64,000 nt of DNA, from NCBI RefSeq assembly GCF_000003815.2, contig NC_049988.1, positions 22,093,642 through 22,157,641 of the forward strand, in the 5' to 3' direction. Below the pieces are notes generated by a model. It did no database searches. It was not told where the DNA came from and saw only the letters and a list, made by a program, of their open reading frames with translations. Of this stretch, positions 1 to 12,312 are shown piece by piece. The stretch is from Branchiostoma floridae (Eukaryota; Chordata; Leptocardii; Amphioxiformes; Branchiostomatidae). The number at the start of each line of letters is the position of its first letter. The stretch's first letter is position 1. The translations under genes were made by a program, and so were the position numbers.

Positions 1-97
1 TGTAATGGTTATAATGAGACTACTGGCGACCAGGGGCACATTAAAGAACATCTCAGCAATTCTCCTGTCCAGTCAGTTTTAATTGTGCTCTTACAGG

Positions 98-278
98 AAA
101 CTCTGGGGCTCTGAAAGGGGGAGCTATGGGGCTGTTAAAGGGGGGACTCTGGGGCTCTTAAAGGGGGGAACTCTGGGGCTCTTCAAGGGGTGGACTCTGG
201 GGCTCTTAAAGGGGGGACTCTTAAAGGGGGGACTCTGGGGCTCTTAAAGGGGGACTCTGGGGCTCTGAAAGGGGGAAC
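98..278. repeat. G-rich minisatellite
   Basis: Imperfect tandem copies of a phrase like ggggggactctggggctctt, about 20 to 36 bases per unit, with runs of four to seven G. No open frame of interest crosses it. The long G runs could form quadruplexes, which is inference. Confidence 0.85.
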
Positions 279-629
279 TGTTACATGTAACTAATTATGT
301 TTTATCATATATATCTGATATCAAGAAATAAATACAAGCTTGTGCACATACATGTAGGTAGGGAAAAGAGGTGCCCCAACTGCAAAATGTCAGGTTGCTA
401 ATTGCACCACCTGGGTTTGAAGTTAAGTTGTGTTAAGCAAGAAGTGGTATTTCTAGCACTGTGATCAGGTAGGCTCAAGTTACTTTTATCAGCCAAACAT
501 TGCTACTGAAGTCAGAAGAGATTATTTAGTGTGTCTCCAGTTTAATTCAATACAAGATATTCAGTTATTCAATACAAGATGTCATAGATTTTGCCAACTG
601 AGGCTGTTCATCATTCCAATCTAGAATAA

Positions 630-687
630 GCCTGGATACCAGACCCCAGCCCGATCTTTGGACATCAGGCTGCGGTCTGGTATCCAG
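630..687. mobile_element. Short palindromic foldback element (internally deleted)
   Basis: The arms gcctggataccagacccc and its reverse complement enclose only about 20 bases. The same arms occur at 4621-4714 and 63124-63214 with a longer middle, so this copy has lost its centre. It is non-coding. Confidence 0.7.
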
Positions 688-941
688 AATAATCTTAAAT
701 TGGTTCGGCACACCTTTTATCAGGCATACAACACACAGGAAAATTTCTCCACACTTCTGTTGGTAACACAACCCCATGAGGAGCCACACCCAACAGGAAA
801 CTCTCCTTCCTTTTGGAATGTTCCCGACAGGAAGCTGGAAGCTTCGGCTTGTTTGTTGTGGTTTTCCTTGGCAAACAGCAGCACAGCTCTGTCCCTACAG
901 CCACACCTATATAAATTGTTGTTTTTTTGGACTAAAAAAAA

Positions 942-1440
942 CACAGTCAGACCTGCACAAGTAGCCTCCTCTACATAAGTACCACATAGCCATTGATATA
1001 CAGTCAAACCTGTACAAGTGACCATCTCTACATAGGGATCACTGAGCCAATGTGATCATTTTTTGATGACCTCTTTAAATAAATTTTTCCCATTGAGTTG
1101 AGTTTATTAAGATACCTTTAGTCCCTGATGGAGTTAATCTTCCAGGGCTTACAACAATAAAAAGCACAATCACAAATACATTAAACATATAAAAAATTGT
1201 TAAGAATCTATAATAGACTAATATAAATTAAATTGTTGGCTTTTTTGACTAAAAAAACACTCAATAACCTGCACAAGTGGCCATCTCCACATAAGGTTCA
1301 CCTGGCCAATGTGATAACTGTCTTGTGGTCCTTTCAATAATTTTTCCCATAGACACAAGCATTTAGAATCCAGTCTATAGTGACCACACCTGTCCACGTA
1401 GGCTAAGATTTTATTATCGGTCCCCCGGGTGGCCTTCTTA
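942..1440. repeat. Degenerate dispersed repeat, three to four copies
   Basis: The phrase cctgcacaagtggccatctc, followed by acataagg and a ccaatgtgat block, recurs near 945, 1001, 1260 and (weakly) 1376. Copies diverge by substitutions and small gaps. No coding potential was recognised. Confidence 0.6.
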
Positions 1441-1824
1441 GACAGGTTTGAACACTGCTAAACTTTAAGAACAACCAGAAAATAATGATGTATCCAGGCC
1501 AGCTAACTAATTGTAACCTTGATACACACAATTTTTGGGTGTCAACATAAATGTAAATTTTCCTTTCTGCCCTCCATTCGAATCTTGGCCTCTTTGCTTA
1601 ACTTCAACTCTAAAATGTCCCAAAACCAAAAACAGAACAGAAAAAAAAGATTAGCGTCACCCTAAGCACAAAACAATACTCCAAACCTTTGCACAAACGC
1701 ACTCACCTCAGCTTACCTTATTCAATAGAACGGTCATGTGTAAAAGATCACGTCTGATTTCCCATTCAGGCTGGGTTTAACTCATCTATCTCTGACCGCC
1801 GTTTGCTTTCATGCCAGACGAACG

Positions 1825-2225
1825 GGTGGCAAGTTCACGGAGTTGGCAGGCGCACAAGAAACGGTTTACGCCAGCCAAAATCTCTAAATATTTCACCATA
1901 TTTAACAATCAAAGATCACAGTATTACGCTGAGAAAGACAATCTCATGAGGGTATACATAGTGGGGAAGGTGTCCTGACGACCTTTTACAACTCGGAATA
2001 TACATGTAGAGGAAAAACCCCAGCCTACACATGTATACGTGCATATTGTCAAGGTGGCATTTAGTTCACATCTTTGGCAAGCGCACACAAGAAATGGTGT
2101 ACGCCAGCCAAAATCTCTAAATATTTCACCATATTTAACAATCAAAGGATCACAGTTAGTATTATGCTGAGAAAGATTCTGATGAGGGTCTGCATGGGGG
2201 TTGTCCCAACAACGCTTTATGCTGA
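1825..2225. repeat. Local direct duplication, offset about 230 bases
   Basis: The block 1825-1990 (cgccagccaaaatctctaaa, tttcaccatatttaacaatc and a gctgagaaaga segment) is repeated at 2053-2225 with small indels. Short frames across it are repeat artefacts. Confidence 0.8.
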
Positions 2226-2564
2226 CATTAGAAGAACCACGGTCCCCATGTTTTAAGCTAAAATCAAAGAAGGCAATTATGCTAAATTTGGTGACCTCGC
2301 TACGGATTATGTGAATAAAACAGCTTATCGGACAAATTATGGGAAATCAAAATGTGCTGATTATGGAAAAGAGCATGCAGACACTCTCTACTAGCAAAAT
2401 GTATTTGGGTCATATAGAAAGCGGAATAGCCTCCGAACAGGGTCGGTAGCCAGTTTTCCGTACGTGACTGCACAGATTTGCCCACGAAGATGTTTTTCGA
2501 TTAAAAAAATTGGTTCACTCGATACCTATGCTTCCAGAAAAGATTGTGGTTAGTTTACCATTTA

Positions 2565-2840
2565 GGCCATGTAGATTTGATTTTATGATGACACCCATGT
2601 GCGCGCATCAATTTTTGGCTGTTCCAAATAAAGTTTCGACCAAGCTGCAGTTTTGACATACAAAACAGCTGTAAAATGAGCACATCATAGAAAAAACAAG
2701 CAAGAATGCCAAAGTAGAGTCGAAAAGCAAAGAAGAAGATGTGACAGAACAAAATTGAAGAATCTTTTGTTCGGTATGAAATACATTTATTCAACCTTCC
2801 TGACTGCTTAGATTTTATGATTAAGGCAACTTTTTTTTGT
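2565..2840. mobile_element. Partial GGCC-ended foldback element (Harbinger-like)
   Basis: It begins tta|ggccatgtagatttgatttta, like the complete element at 54295-54756 (ggccatgttgatttgattat), and shares interior words such as gagcacatcat and gaatgccaaa. The right terminal repeat was not found, so the copy is decayed. Confidence 0.55.
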
Positions 2841-3986
2841 GTGCAAAAATTTTTATTTCGCTCGCTCACATTCCATCCATGTACAACTAACTCAACATCA
2901 CTTTAGGCTGAATACACAAAAGTATAAGCTCACAAAAAGAATATGCTATCAAAACTTCTGCACCAAGTTTAAACGCAATGTAAATTGTAATGTTAAGGTG
3001 TCAAGGTTGTTGGGTTGTCCTAAATGTGTCTTGACGAACAACAGAAGACAAAGCCCATTTCCTTCCGAAATGTCAGGCTACTTAAGGACCAATAAACGCT
3101 TGTAAAGGCGAGAGTGGCTGTCTGCTGCTTGTGCAAAATGGCCGCTCCCAGACAGCTCAATCAAACCCCGCTCACTTTTAAATTGGGATGTAATCGCAGC
3201 AATGTCAAGGCCATTTTCTCAGAAGGTCATTTAGAAGAACGAAATTGCTTCCCTCAATTTTAAGGTAAAACTCATCTTCACTTTGTCATGTCCCGTCTGA
3301 CTGTATAGGTAGTTGACTCCATCAGAATGGTTTCCAAACTTCTTGTGACCAGTTTTACCTCAGAATCCTGAAGATCAATGACCTAAAGTGGCCCCCCTCC
3401 CGCCAACCAAGGTCGCTGCCCCCCTCCCCCCTGTGTGATTGATGTGGGATCAATCCCAGGTCAGTGGCCGATCCTGCATACAGGGACAGACTTTCCTCAC
3501 GTATCCTTCGCTAAAGGATACAACAGGATTTCTCAAGGCCTTGAACTGCCTTTACAAGAAGTAATCCAACATCACTTCACGACTGTCGTCACCTTAAGAA
3601 GTTAAGAACGGTTATTTATGTCTATTGAAGTCACTTTCATTCACACCGTTTTGCATTCTTCATTCTTAATCCAACATAACACCATGCGCCTTAATCCGTC
3701 TTACTTAGGGGAAATATTTCTGAATAAGCAAATTCTCTCCATGCTTACAGAGGCCTTTGGCCGCAGCAATTTTATTTGTTTGTTCTCAAATATTAGCAAA
3801 ATAAAAACACAAAAATAGAATTTATACCTTGAAAACATAGTCTGAGCGCGTAAAGTAAACTTCATTTCCATTCATCTAGTGAAATAATATGTCTAAGGAT
3901 ATTTTCAAGAAAAAGTAAATTCATTGTTTTCTTAATCACATAGCTGAGATTTCCTTTTAAAATAGAATTCTAACATCAATCTAATG

Positions 3987-4194
3987 CTCGTTCACCTTTA
4001 TCTGTGGGGTAACCTATATCCATTGTTTTTCAAAACAGTGCATATCAAATCGACAGATGGTAGTTTCAAATTGTAATATTTCAGAACATAGCAGTTTGAA
4101 CTCACATTTCATTGGCATAATATATAGCCCTAAATACCCTGCTTTTGAATTGAAAACAACGGATATAGGTTACCCCACGGATAAGATGAACTAG
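3987..4194. mobile_element. Foldback element, GTTCACCTTTAT family (complete)
   Basis: About 205 bases. The left end gttcacctttatctgtgggg matches the reverse complement of the right end (ggttaccccacggataagatgaac), and both arms continue through the cctatatccgttgtttt phrase. Each right arm already holds two adjacent ggata(a/t)aggt motifs. Other copies lie at 18801-19308, 44283-44495 and 49149-49330, with one end at 24425-24475. It has no coding capacity. Confidence 0.85.
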
Positions 4195-4391
4195 CGTTAA
4201 TACCTGAACCCTGGCTGGATGTTGATGTGTCATTACTTTAGGTCATAGATTAGCAACTGCTAAATCCATTTTTTCCCCATACATATGTATAACACATGTG
4301 TGTGGAGTCAAGTATAAAATCATGCCACAGGAAATAAGGCCTATCGGATTACGCAGTATAATTCCCTTTTACCTTGTCAATCCTTGCCAAG

Positions 4392-4610
4392 GGTGCTCTC
4401 CAAGCAGAGGTTTGTCTCCGGCTGTTTTTTAACGTTTTTTTTTTAGTCGTTTCTATCTGGCTCTCTATTTTGTATTGTTTCTTGTATTGTCAAAACCTAA
4501 CTTTGGCTGGCGGACTTCAAGAAAAATGACAAAATAGAAAGCCCTATAAAACCGACTGAAAAGGCGGTAAAAAAACAGCCGGAGCCTAACCTCTGCTTGG
4601 AGAGTACACC
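4392..4610. mobile_element. Foldback element with about 45-base terminal inverted repeats
   Basis: The ends ggtgctctccaagcagaggt and acctctgcttggagagtacacc are inverted copies. Pairing continues through the ctccggctgttttttaac / taaaaaaacagccggag blocks. It is flanked by aag on both sides, a likely 3-bp target duplication. The centre is AT-rich and non-coding. Confidence 0.8.
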
Positions 4611-4620
4611 AAGGATACTA

Positions 4621-4714
4621 GCCCGGATACCAGACCCCAGGCTGATCTCAAATATATCTGTTGTGTGGACACGACAGATATTTTAGAGATCAGGCTGGGG
4701 TCTGGTATCCAGGC
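4621..4714. mobile_element. 94-bp palindromic element with TA target duplication
   Basis: The arms gcccggataccagaccccag and the inverted ctggggtctggtatccaggc meet at a short centre around tgttgtgtggacacgacaga. It is flanked by ta on both sides, as in Tc1/mariner-type insertion. The same family is at 63124-63214 and, deleted, at 630-687. As RNA it would form one long hairpin. Confidence 0.85.
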
Positions 4715-5889
4715 TACAAAACTGGTGAAGGTATGTGTGAATGCCAACAACTATACAACTTTCAAATCCAGTTATCCCAAACCTTCTGTCCTACAGTGAG
4801 TTCTGCAATAGCTCTTCTAAACACCCCCCCCCCCTTAAAATGGTAGGGTCTGTAGGTACATGTACTAGAATGTTATTACCAGTGTAACCAGCAAAAAGGC
4901 AAACGAGTTTCATTACTTAAGTTCAGGTTCTTGGATTGAAAAAAAATAATGCTGAATTCAAATATTACCATGAAACCAGAATCTGAGGGCTGACTACCTT
5001 GGTACACACAGTATCAGGGAGTGAATGTACATGTAGTAAGGTACAAGTTTTCCTCCCAGCCTTCTATTTTTATCTTGCCTACTAGCTAAATCTTTATTTC
5101 AAACTGTCTGAAAAACACAGAAATAATTTACTGTGGCCTTAGATAAGCAAACATATCTAACTCTAGTCTAGGCGTTCTCCAAAACTACAAAGTATCTAGT
5201 GAAAATGCTCCTACCGTACTTTGTGGCAGTCTTTCTCTACCACAGTTCTAGGAAGGCTGTCCATGTAATTGAAAGAGCCAGTTGTGTAACAGATCCTATT
5301 ACATTGAACATGACACCCAGTCGGAAGCTAATGTAGACCCAACCATTCAGGGGCAACACAAAGGAAAACCATTGACCTTGAAAGTCTCACCCAGACTCTT
5401 GACCTTGACGACTTGATCCTCACAATGAACCTTAAGGGGAGTCAAGAGTCTCAAGTGTCACGGCGTCTCCTTACACTTCCTTGGAAGAAAGAGAGACGTC
5501 TGGGTTTGGACGACACGCCTACTTTTGTACATAACTTGTCCATGTGTATGTAGACGTATTATGGTCATATGTAATAATCATAATTACAGATCCATACTTA
5601 ATGTCATGTTGATATTGTATTATACTGTCAAACTTGGTCTCATTAAACACACAAAGGACTGACAAGAAATGGTTGAAGACTCAACACAACAGACCTAAAT
5701 GCCAGGAGGTTGGCTGTATATATAGGTATACAGGTTTGACTGTACTAGTATATACAAATGTAGTCTATCACTAGAACTTAGAAAGAAAATTTAACTCTGC
5801 TTACCTACCTAACATTAACGTTACATGGCTGGTTTCGCCATGCATATTCAAATGTGTCATGTCCATGAGTATTAATTGTTCATCATTAC

Positions 5890-6223
5890 CAGGGATAAAC
5901 AAGTCCACTAGCCCTATAGTCCCGGCCAAGTGAAAATGCCACTCGGGCAAGTGCATGTCCTTCCCCACTTGCCCGATCGGACAAGTTAGCTTTTCTCCAT
6001 TGAGTGAGATTTTGATGTACTTGCTACTTTTCAAAGTCATGGCATCAAGCATTGATTAACACAGAAAATAGAGCCAATAACAAAAATTCCATTGAAGGCC
6101 ATGAGTATACGTAGAAAAATGTCATTTAGATTTCGGGCAAGTGAAAAGTTGGTTCGGGCAAGTAAATTTTTTAAGTACTTGCCCGATAGGACAAGTCAAT
6201 TTTAGAAAACTTGTCCAACCCTG
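5890..6223. mobile_element. Foldback element of the CAGGG...CCCTG family, keyword gggcaagt
   Basis: The ends cagggataaacaagt and acttgtccaaccctg are inverted, and attac lies directly outside both ends (5-bp target duplication). The interior repeats a cgggcaagtg / cacttgcccg phrase in both orientations. The copy pattern suggests a non-autonomous hAT-like element. The class is inferred from the 5-bp duplication and ends only. Confidence 0.75.
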
Positions 6224-6314
6224 ATTACACATTTATAGCTATGTCGTGTGTTAGCATACCAGGTGAGTATGCACAAAGTCACTCCAAAGTAAATGGTATC
6301 TCTGTTATATACAT

Positions 6315-6405
6315 TGTCTGACCCTTGCCTCTTCCCTCATGACCTCAATGAAAAGCGGCCTGCAGGCAGATTTGAGCATTAACGAATAGACAAAGGTTCA
6401 AACAA
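6315..6405 (+). mobile_element. Retroelement 3' tail fragment
   Basis: A block running from ctgacccttgcctcttccct through gatgaaaagcggcctgcagg to an end like aataaacaaaggttcaaac. It recurs at 17023-17115 and 51700-51782. The constant 3' end and variable 5' breakpoints fit 5'-truncated non-LTR or SINE copies. Confidence 0.65.
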
Positions 6406-7369
6406 AAACAAAACTGCAAGCCAACATTGGAAGCCCCACCTACAATATACTCAGTGTTAGATGACTTGGCTTATCCATGCGTACCCTCATGCGTGATGTC
6501 ATGTGTAATAATCGTACCTAATCGCACATCCATACAAGTGTCATGTGGAATATTATGATACATACCTTCATACAGTTGAATCTATGCCGGTATAACAATG
6601 ATAAATTTGAGAAGTTGTAAATATCGCTACATGACTAACTGCAGAGGCAGACGAAAGACATTTTATCTTTATGTGTAGCTGTTCATTTAATGATGATAAA
6701 ATTTGTATTATTGAGTTTTCAGGTACATGTTTATGAATGCAGTTTTCAACCCTGGAAGTGACAATGCTGATCAAGTCGGCCATTTTTTGTTTGGCTTTCA
6801 ATATACATGCAAATTTGCCCGACACTTTTGAGGTCACTAAAGCGACTGAGCGTTATGCAATGTGAATAAAGGATTTACTAAAGTAATGCTTATGCCTGTG
6901 TCATAAAATTAGGGGGAAAAAATCAAGTCATCCTTTCCGATTATTATTGCTATACATGCCCATAATTTTCATATGAAAGAACCATAACTGAGTAATAATA
7001 TCTTAATCAAAGGAATTATTACCTATAGGTAATTCAAACATGGAGAGAAGGTGTCATTTCACAACCTTGAATTATAATATAACTATCCCTCCATAAAACC
7101 GAGTCCACCAAGGCATAAACCTGGTCATTTGGGTTTTGTCTCTATGATGTTTTTCCAGTCAAGAATGTTTTTGAATCTTTTTTTTTTTAATCTTAAATTT
7201 CCTAAAATCTGAGAGTGAGAACAAACAAATTAAATAAGTGTGACCTACATGTAAGGGCTCACTGTTGTGAAATCCAACCCTAAAGCAACATAGTAAACAA
7301 TGGTGTGAGTAAACACATACATACAGAACCAGACAGTAGTTCTTGGATTATTTCAGTGTCAACCCATTT

Positions 7370-8060
7370 CTTCACAGCGTCGCAAAACAGACAATTCTGT
7401 CAACCATAACCCTTAGGAGACGCAATGTCTTACAATGTCTAATACTGTTTAATGATGTCCGACCCTAAGAAAAATTATCATCCAGACCAGTTGAGGAATG
7501 TGTATGCCACCAGAAAACTATTTCTTGGGTCACGACATATTTTACAATGCTACCAAACAGACAAAAGCTGTCAACCGTAACGAGAAAGAATGTCTACATA
7601 ACTTTGCCATTATAAGGGCCAGCTATGAAATGTTAGAGAATGCCTTACAACGTCTAACCCTTAGAAATACGTGCAGACCTGTGAGTGAATATGTACAGTA
7701 CCAAAATATACTTTCTAGGAATACTTAATATTTTACGATGCTATGAAACATACAAAACCTATCAACCTTGTCTCCCAATAATGTCGGCTATCTACTCTAC
7801 AAGTATGAAATACCTGAGAATGTCTAGTAATACATATGGACCTGCAGACAAATACGTACATTACTAAAATCACTTCATATTTTACAATACTACAAAACAG
7901 ACAAAACCTGTCAAACCTATAGAAACCTTGTGACGAGACAGAATGTCTAAACCATGGCTATCTATCTATGACAGGCCACTCTGTGAATGCCAAACAGTGC
8001 CTAACCCTTAGACATACACACAGGCATGTCAGCAAATTGCATATATGATATATTATAACA
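7370..8060. repeat. Degenerate tandem array, unit about 150-190 bases
   Basis: Four or so copies share tttacaatactacaaaacag, acaaaacctgtcaacc, gaatgtct and gtcggctatct phrases (starts near 7380, 7540, 7732, 7882). Two more copies lie at 11515-11800. Frames of 60-76 codons here are repeat-derived. Confidence 0.75.
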
Positions 8061-8154
8061 ATACAGCTCTAGAGAATGACTTCTTGGGTCGTATATTCTT
8101 CGATGTCACAAATCCCCATGAAACTTTAATGTCGTGCACTTGTAAAGAGGAAGC

Positions 8155-8780
8155 ATGAATGTCTGAGACAATGCCCCGGACCCCCGGCCATTTCCAGACA
8201 CCCCTGTTTACTTAGATAGTAGATCTAAATATATTATGACATGTATACATGTACATGCATGGCATACATAGGAAAATATATTATAAAGAAAGTCTAGATG
8301 TCAGAAATCCCTAAAAGACCATTTTCATACCATATTTTTGCACCCTTGTAGAACTGTAGTTAAATTAGGATGTTAAGTCTTATTCTAATACACCTATTTT
8401 GTACTTTGTGTAACAGTCGTTGCCATACATTGTACCATGTACAAATGTCGAGCAATAAAGTTTATCGTATTGTATCAGTGGATGCCATGCTGTGTACCTT
8501 GTAGAATTGTTGCGCAATAAAGTTACAAGTCTCCAACTGTAAAGAGATCTAACATGTCAGACAATGCCCCAAATTGTAGTGTCCAGTAAAAAGATTGATT
8601 CATCTTCTATTATAACTGAATTCCTGGATAAGTAATCTGCACAAACAGACTTCTTGTGTCGTTTTCTTAACAAAAAAAAACAACCTTTAAACATTAATGT
8701 AGTACACTTAAAAGGGGAAGCATAAATGTCTCTGACAATGCCCCAAACCCCCGGCCATTTCCAGACACCCCTGTTTACTG
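8155..8780. repeat. Split direct repeat and retroelement tail
   Basis: The phrase ccccggccatttccagacac with flanks is present at 8155-8212 and again at 8722-8780. Between them, 8400-8470 has a gagcaataaagtttatcgta block typical of a retroelement 3' end with a polyadenylation-like aataaa. Confidence 0.6.
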
Positions 8781-8979
8781 TTAACATCCCCTTCTGGGTC
8801 CCTTTCATCCACCACCCCCTCCGTGTGGACACCGCGCATTCCTCCTGAGCTGGGTGCAAATATAATCAAGGCACGGCAGACAGAATGTACGGGGAGACAC
8901 CGCCAGGAATAACACTAGGGAAGGGACATCGGCTGAGATAGTCTCTGCATGGCTATATACAGAGAATAATTATAATATA

Positions 8980-9060
8980 AATTTATTGCAAATTCTTGCC
9001 CGAGGGCTAATTCCAGGTACAATGTAACATGAAAGGGACAAACAAACAAATAGTGTAGAA
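8980..9060. mobile_element. Possible retroelement end fragment
   Basis: The phrase attccaggtacaatgtaaca followed by a gggacaaacaaacaaat tail resembles the attgcacgacgttactccca / ggtacaatt stretch at 17118-17155. Weak evidence. Confidence 0.35.
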
Positions 9061-9744
9061 CGGTATAGAGTGTGTCTAAAAGCTGACTCTAAACTGTAAC
9101 TAGTACTTGTTTGGTTTGACTTCTGTTCCTGAGACAGTGAAAGTTCAGCATCCCACCTTTTCCATAATAATTTGCCAGACAAGGGAGTTTGGCCATGAGT
9201 TTCGTTTGAAGAATTATGCTACCCTTACTGCTACTGACCAACTCTCACTCTTAGCCAACTATTTCCCCACGTTTGCAGAATTCTACTCCCAGACACACCC
9301 CTTAGCAAGGCCTGGTAGAGGCTAGTAAAGCTGAAGGGGGAGGGGGCCCCAAGTTCTACCATATGGAACATTTCTTCCACATGAGGAAATGTGGGCACGG
9401 AATTCCTGCGTGTAGGAATGCCAAACAGGTTTCTGCTGAGTAAGGTTTCTGCGCTGAATAGATCTCGCGAATAAGGTGAAAAATGTTTCTTAAAACGAAG
9501 CCGGTAGCGCTAATAGTAAATTACTGAGATATGGTATAGGAAATAGACAGAATTTATGAGACTTGAGTGGAAAAACCTTACTCAAGGGCCATGAGGCCTG
9601 GTTTCGAGAAAAGTTGTTGCCCCGATAAACCTCCAAGTTGTCCAGCCCACTCCTTGGAACATTCCTCAGAACTGTAAGGTAAACCAAGCAAGACGCCGGC
9701 CGCCGTATCAAAGAGACGCACCAACCAAAAACCGTGAGGCTTAC

Positions 9745-9819
9745 TTTTCTGTGAAGGGAAGGCTTGCAGCTGGAGGTTGTTGGTATGACATCAGGTTTCG
9801 GCGGGGGCACCACGGACAT
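9745..9819 (-). CDS. Candidate alternative first coding exon (25 codons), RBMS/shep-like gene
   Basis: On the minus strand an ATG with G at -3 opens a 25-codon peptide starting MSVVPPPKPDVIPTTSS and ending SLHRK. It is followed at once by a strong 5' splice site, AAAA|GTAAGC, in phase 0. The segment is GC-rich relative to its surroundings and lies in codon-like sequence. About 135-165 bases upstream are a GC box and a perfect octamer (9953-9986). The other two candidate exons in the window also end in phase 0, so all three could splice to one common exon. I do not recognise the peptide itself. The frame stays open far upstream, so a longer exon cannot be excluded. The antisense frame here (GMTSGFGGGTTD...) is also open but has a poorer acceptor. 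Membership in the RBMS-like gene is inference from strand and phase. Confidence 0.5.
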
Positions 9820-9952
9820 CGCTACACCGACACCGACACAACCAAGTTCACAGTCAACCCTCCGCAGCGACTCCAGCCGGCTCACAACAATACCCACAAT
9901 GCACACATAAATCAGAGGGCGTGTGTCTACAGCTAACAGCCTACAGGAAGGA

Positions 9953-9986
9953 CCGCCCCCACTAGACATGCAGGCCTGATTTGCAT
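9953..9986 (-). promoter_or_regulatory. GC box and octamer upstream of the 9.8 kb exon
   Basis: Read on the minus strand, ATGCAAAT (9979-9986) is a perfect POU/octamer site and GGGGGCGGTC (9953-9962) is an Sp1-type GC box. Both are upstream of the ATG at 9819. This fits a promoter for an alternative first exon, but single motifs are weak evidence. Confidence 0.35.
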
Positions 9987-10199
9987 TACTCCGAATTACG
10001 AGCACTATGTAAACAGGGGAATCAGATTGCCAGCCTGGAATGCTGCTCCTCCACTGTCCACAAACCAGTACAGGTCTCAGACGGGATATACAGGCATGGA
10101 AAGGATAGACTGGTAGTACTAGTAGTACGTAGGATATAACAGGAAAAACCTGACAGTGGTCAGATAAATGTACAATCATGTTCATTATGGCATTCCAAG

Positions 10200-10420
10200 A
10201 CTGAAAAACCACAAAGTTTAACACAAATCCACCTGCCATGACCTGTGCCCCAAATTCATTTGGGGAGGATGTTGTAGCACACTGGCGCCCCAAATCACAA
10301 TGTTTCTGTGTAATTTCAATAACTACCTGCATACCAAAATTCATACAAATCCATACAAAGGACCCTGAGTCAGGTGCAAACACACATACATTTTTACACA
10401 TACCAGGGTTCGAGAAAAAA
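10200..10420. repeat. Possible decayed dispersed repeat
   Basis: Phrases such as ccatgacctgtgccccaaat and accaaaattcatacaaatcc resemble the conserved-sounding core of dispersed repeats at 43790-44000 and 51225-51425. The long minus-strand open frame across it does not resemble a protein. Confidence 0.3.
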
Positions 10421-10689
10421 AATTCAACTTGTTTATAAATCAACATTCTGCAAGTTTGTTCTCTGACAGGTTTTTACTCTTCTAAAAACATTTTCATCCC
10501 ATTTGGAGAATTCCTGGTATTTTCTTCAAGAACTTAACTGTAAAAATTGTCCTCAGGGTGGAAAATAACCCGTTCTACAGGTCTTTTTACTGGTGACCAT
10601 TATAACTCCACAGGAAGTCACAAACCACGCAACAGACAAGGACCTGACATGGCTTCTGTCAATGCACTTTTGTGGCAACCATAAATTAA

Positions 10690-11010
10690 ATTTAATATGT
10701 AGATGAACGGATGGATGGATGAATGAAGGGCTGAAAATGATTTAATGAAAATGAATGAATGAATGGATAAAAATGATTGAATGAAAATAAATGGATAAAA
10801 ATGATTGAATGAAAATGAAGGAATGAATGAACGGGTGAAAAAGATTTAAGGAAAATCAATGAATGGATAAATAAATGAGATGAAGAATGAATGAATAAAA
10901 TATGATTGAATGAAATAAATAAATGAATGGATGTGTGAAATGAAGAATGAATGAATGAAAAACTGAATGAATGAATGAATGAATGAATGAATAAAAGAAT
11001 GGAGGCAAAT
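10690..11010. repeat. Tetranucleotide microsatellite (GAAT/ATGA)
   Basis: Long imperfect gaatgaatgaat runs interrupted by gataaa and gatt segments. It gives artificial Ser/His/Ile-rich frames on the minus strand. Confidence 0.95.
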
Positions 11011-11514
11011 AATAAATGATAAATAATTACAGCCTGAGACTGAATTGAGTATCACAATTTTTGAGGCATTGCCGATAGGGGAAATCTGAGCTATATATAA
11101 TTATCATTCCATTCCTCTTCAGAAATGAAGGATCAGCCCCCCAGGGTTGACATTATGATTTATGAGGGGGGGGGGGGGTGGCGAATCCGCAGCCCGATGT
11201 CACACAAAGTTCTGCCGAATGTAAAGTTCTACCGCGTGCCTGCGTGCTCCAAAATCCGTCAGATCTCCTACGAGTTCGTACGGAGGCGGTACTGTACTTA
11301 CCACTTACGGATCCCAAAAGATTGCCCGCGTTTTGGCACATAGACAGCGTGTATTCACATACACGGCGGGTTGTGCCCTTAGCTTAAGTCAAGAACTGGA
11401 CAGCGGAACTAAAGAAAACAAATCATATCAGCTTATAAGCTGCGAGGTCAGACAGTCCCAACACATCCGCTGATCATTTTCTCATGGTAGAAAAGTGACA
11501 CCACTCTTGTGTAG

Positions 11515-11800
11515 TTTACACAAACCAGACAAAACCTGTCAACATCAATAAGAAAGAATGTCTGACAATGCTGTCGGCTATCTACAAGTATAAAATACCT
11601 GTGGATGTCTTACAACGTAATGCATACAGACCTGCGAACAAATACGTACATTACCAAAACCACTTCATATTTTGCAACATGTATATTACCAAAACCACTT
11701 CATATTTTACAATACTACAATACAGAGAAAACCTCTGCGACATCTCTCTTGTGTAGCCTATACAAACCAGACAAAACCTGTACAGTTTCACATGGACAGG
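11515..11800. repeat. Outlying copies of the 7.4 kb array unit
   Basis: The phrases aaaacctgtcaac, gaatgtctgacaatgctgtc, acctgtggatgtcttacaac and ttaccaaaaccacttcatat match the units at 7370-8060. A ccaaaaccacttcatatttt piece is duplicated in tandem at about 11656 and 11690. Confidence 0.7.
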
Positions 11801-12171
11801 CTCCTGGGTGAAACCTACATTTATACAATACAGCCAACATCAACAAAAGTGTTCTGCACCAGATCCTAGTCATTTTTCCAGAGCTAATTTCTCTTGCTAA
11901 CAACCACAAGGAGACACAGAGGAAGCAAAGTTAGTAAACTGTCGCCAAAGACAACAGTACGCATCCTTGCCATACAAACACAACCGCTGCTAAAACAATA
12001 CGAGCTTAGATGTTCTTCTATATACAGCAGCTGTCTTTACTGTTTACATAAAATTCTACCATGCATACAAAACATTATTACATCTTTATTGTGAGCAAAA
12101 TCCTCATAAAAACCTAGTAAAATAGATAGAATAACTCTATAATGTTGCACCTAACTTTATCAACAAGTGCA

Positions 12172-12196
12172 TATATATATATATATACATATATAT
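12172..12196. repeat. AT dinucleotide microsatellite
   Basis: An (at)n run of about 24 bases, followed by a second short atatat block. Confidence 0.9.
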
Positions 12197-12312
12197 AGTG
12201 GTGATATATATTACAAATATGTGGTATTTTTAGCATATCTTTATTTGGGACAGCCAGACAAAAATAAGATGGATCCAAAATTAAAGTTGTCTACAGGCTG
12301 AGTAAAGGTTAG

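Noticed and set aside
3152-3260. Plus-strand ATGGCCGCTCCC frame in good start context
   Set aside because: Only about 33 codons, stops before any convincing donor, and no recognisable peptide.
1-9744. RRM-coding exon expected downstream of the candidate first exons
   Set aside because: I looked for minus-strand LYIRGL/GYGFVDF-type codons and found none; the common exon would lie outside the window.
9490-10446. 318-codon minus-strand open frame
   Set aside because: Longest frame in the window, but composition is not protein-like, it crosses decayed repeat sequence, and only its part at 9745-9819 has a start and donor worth calling.
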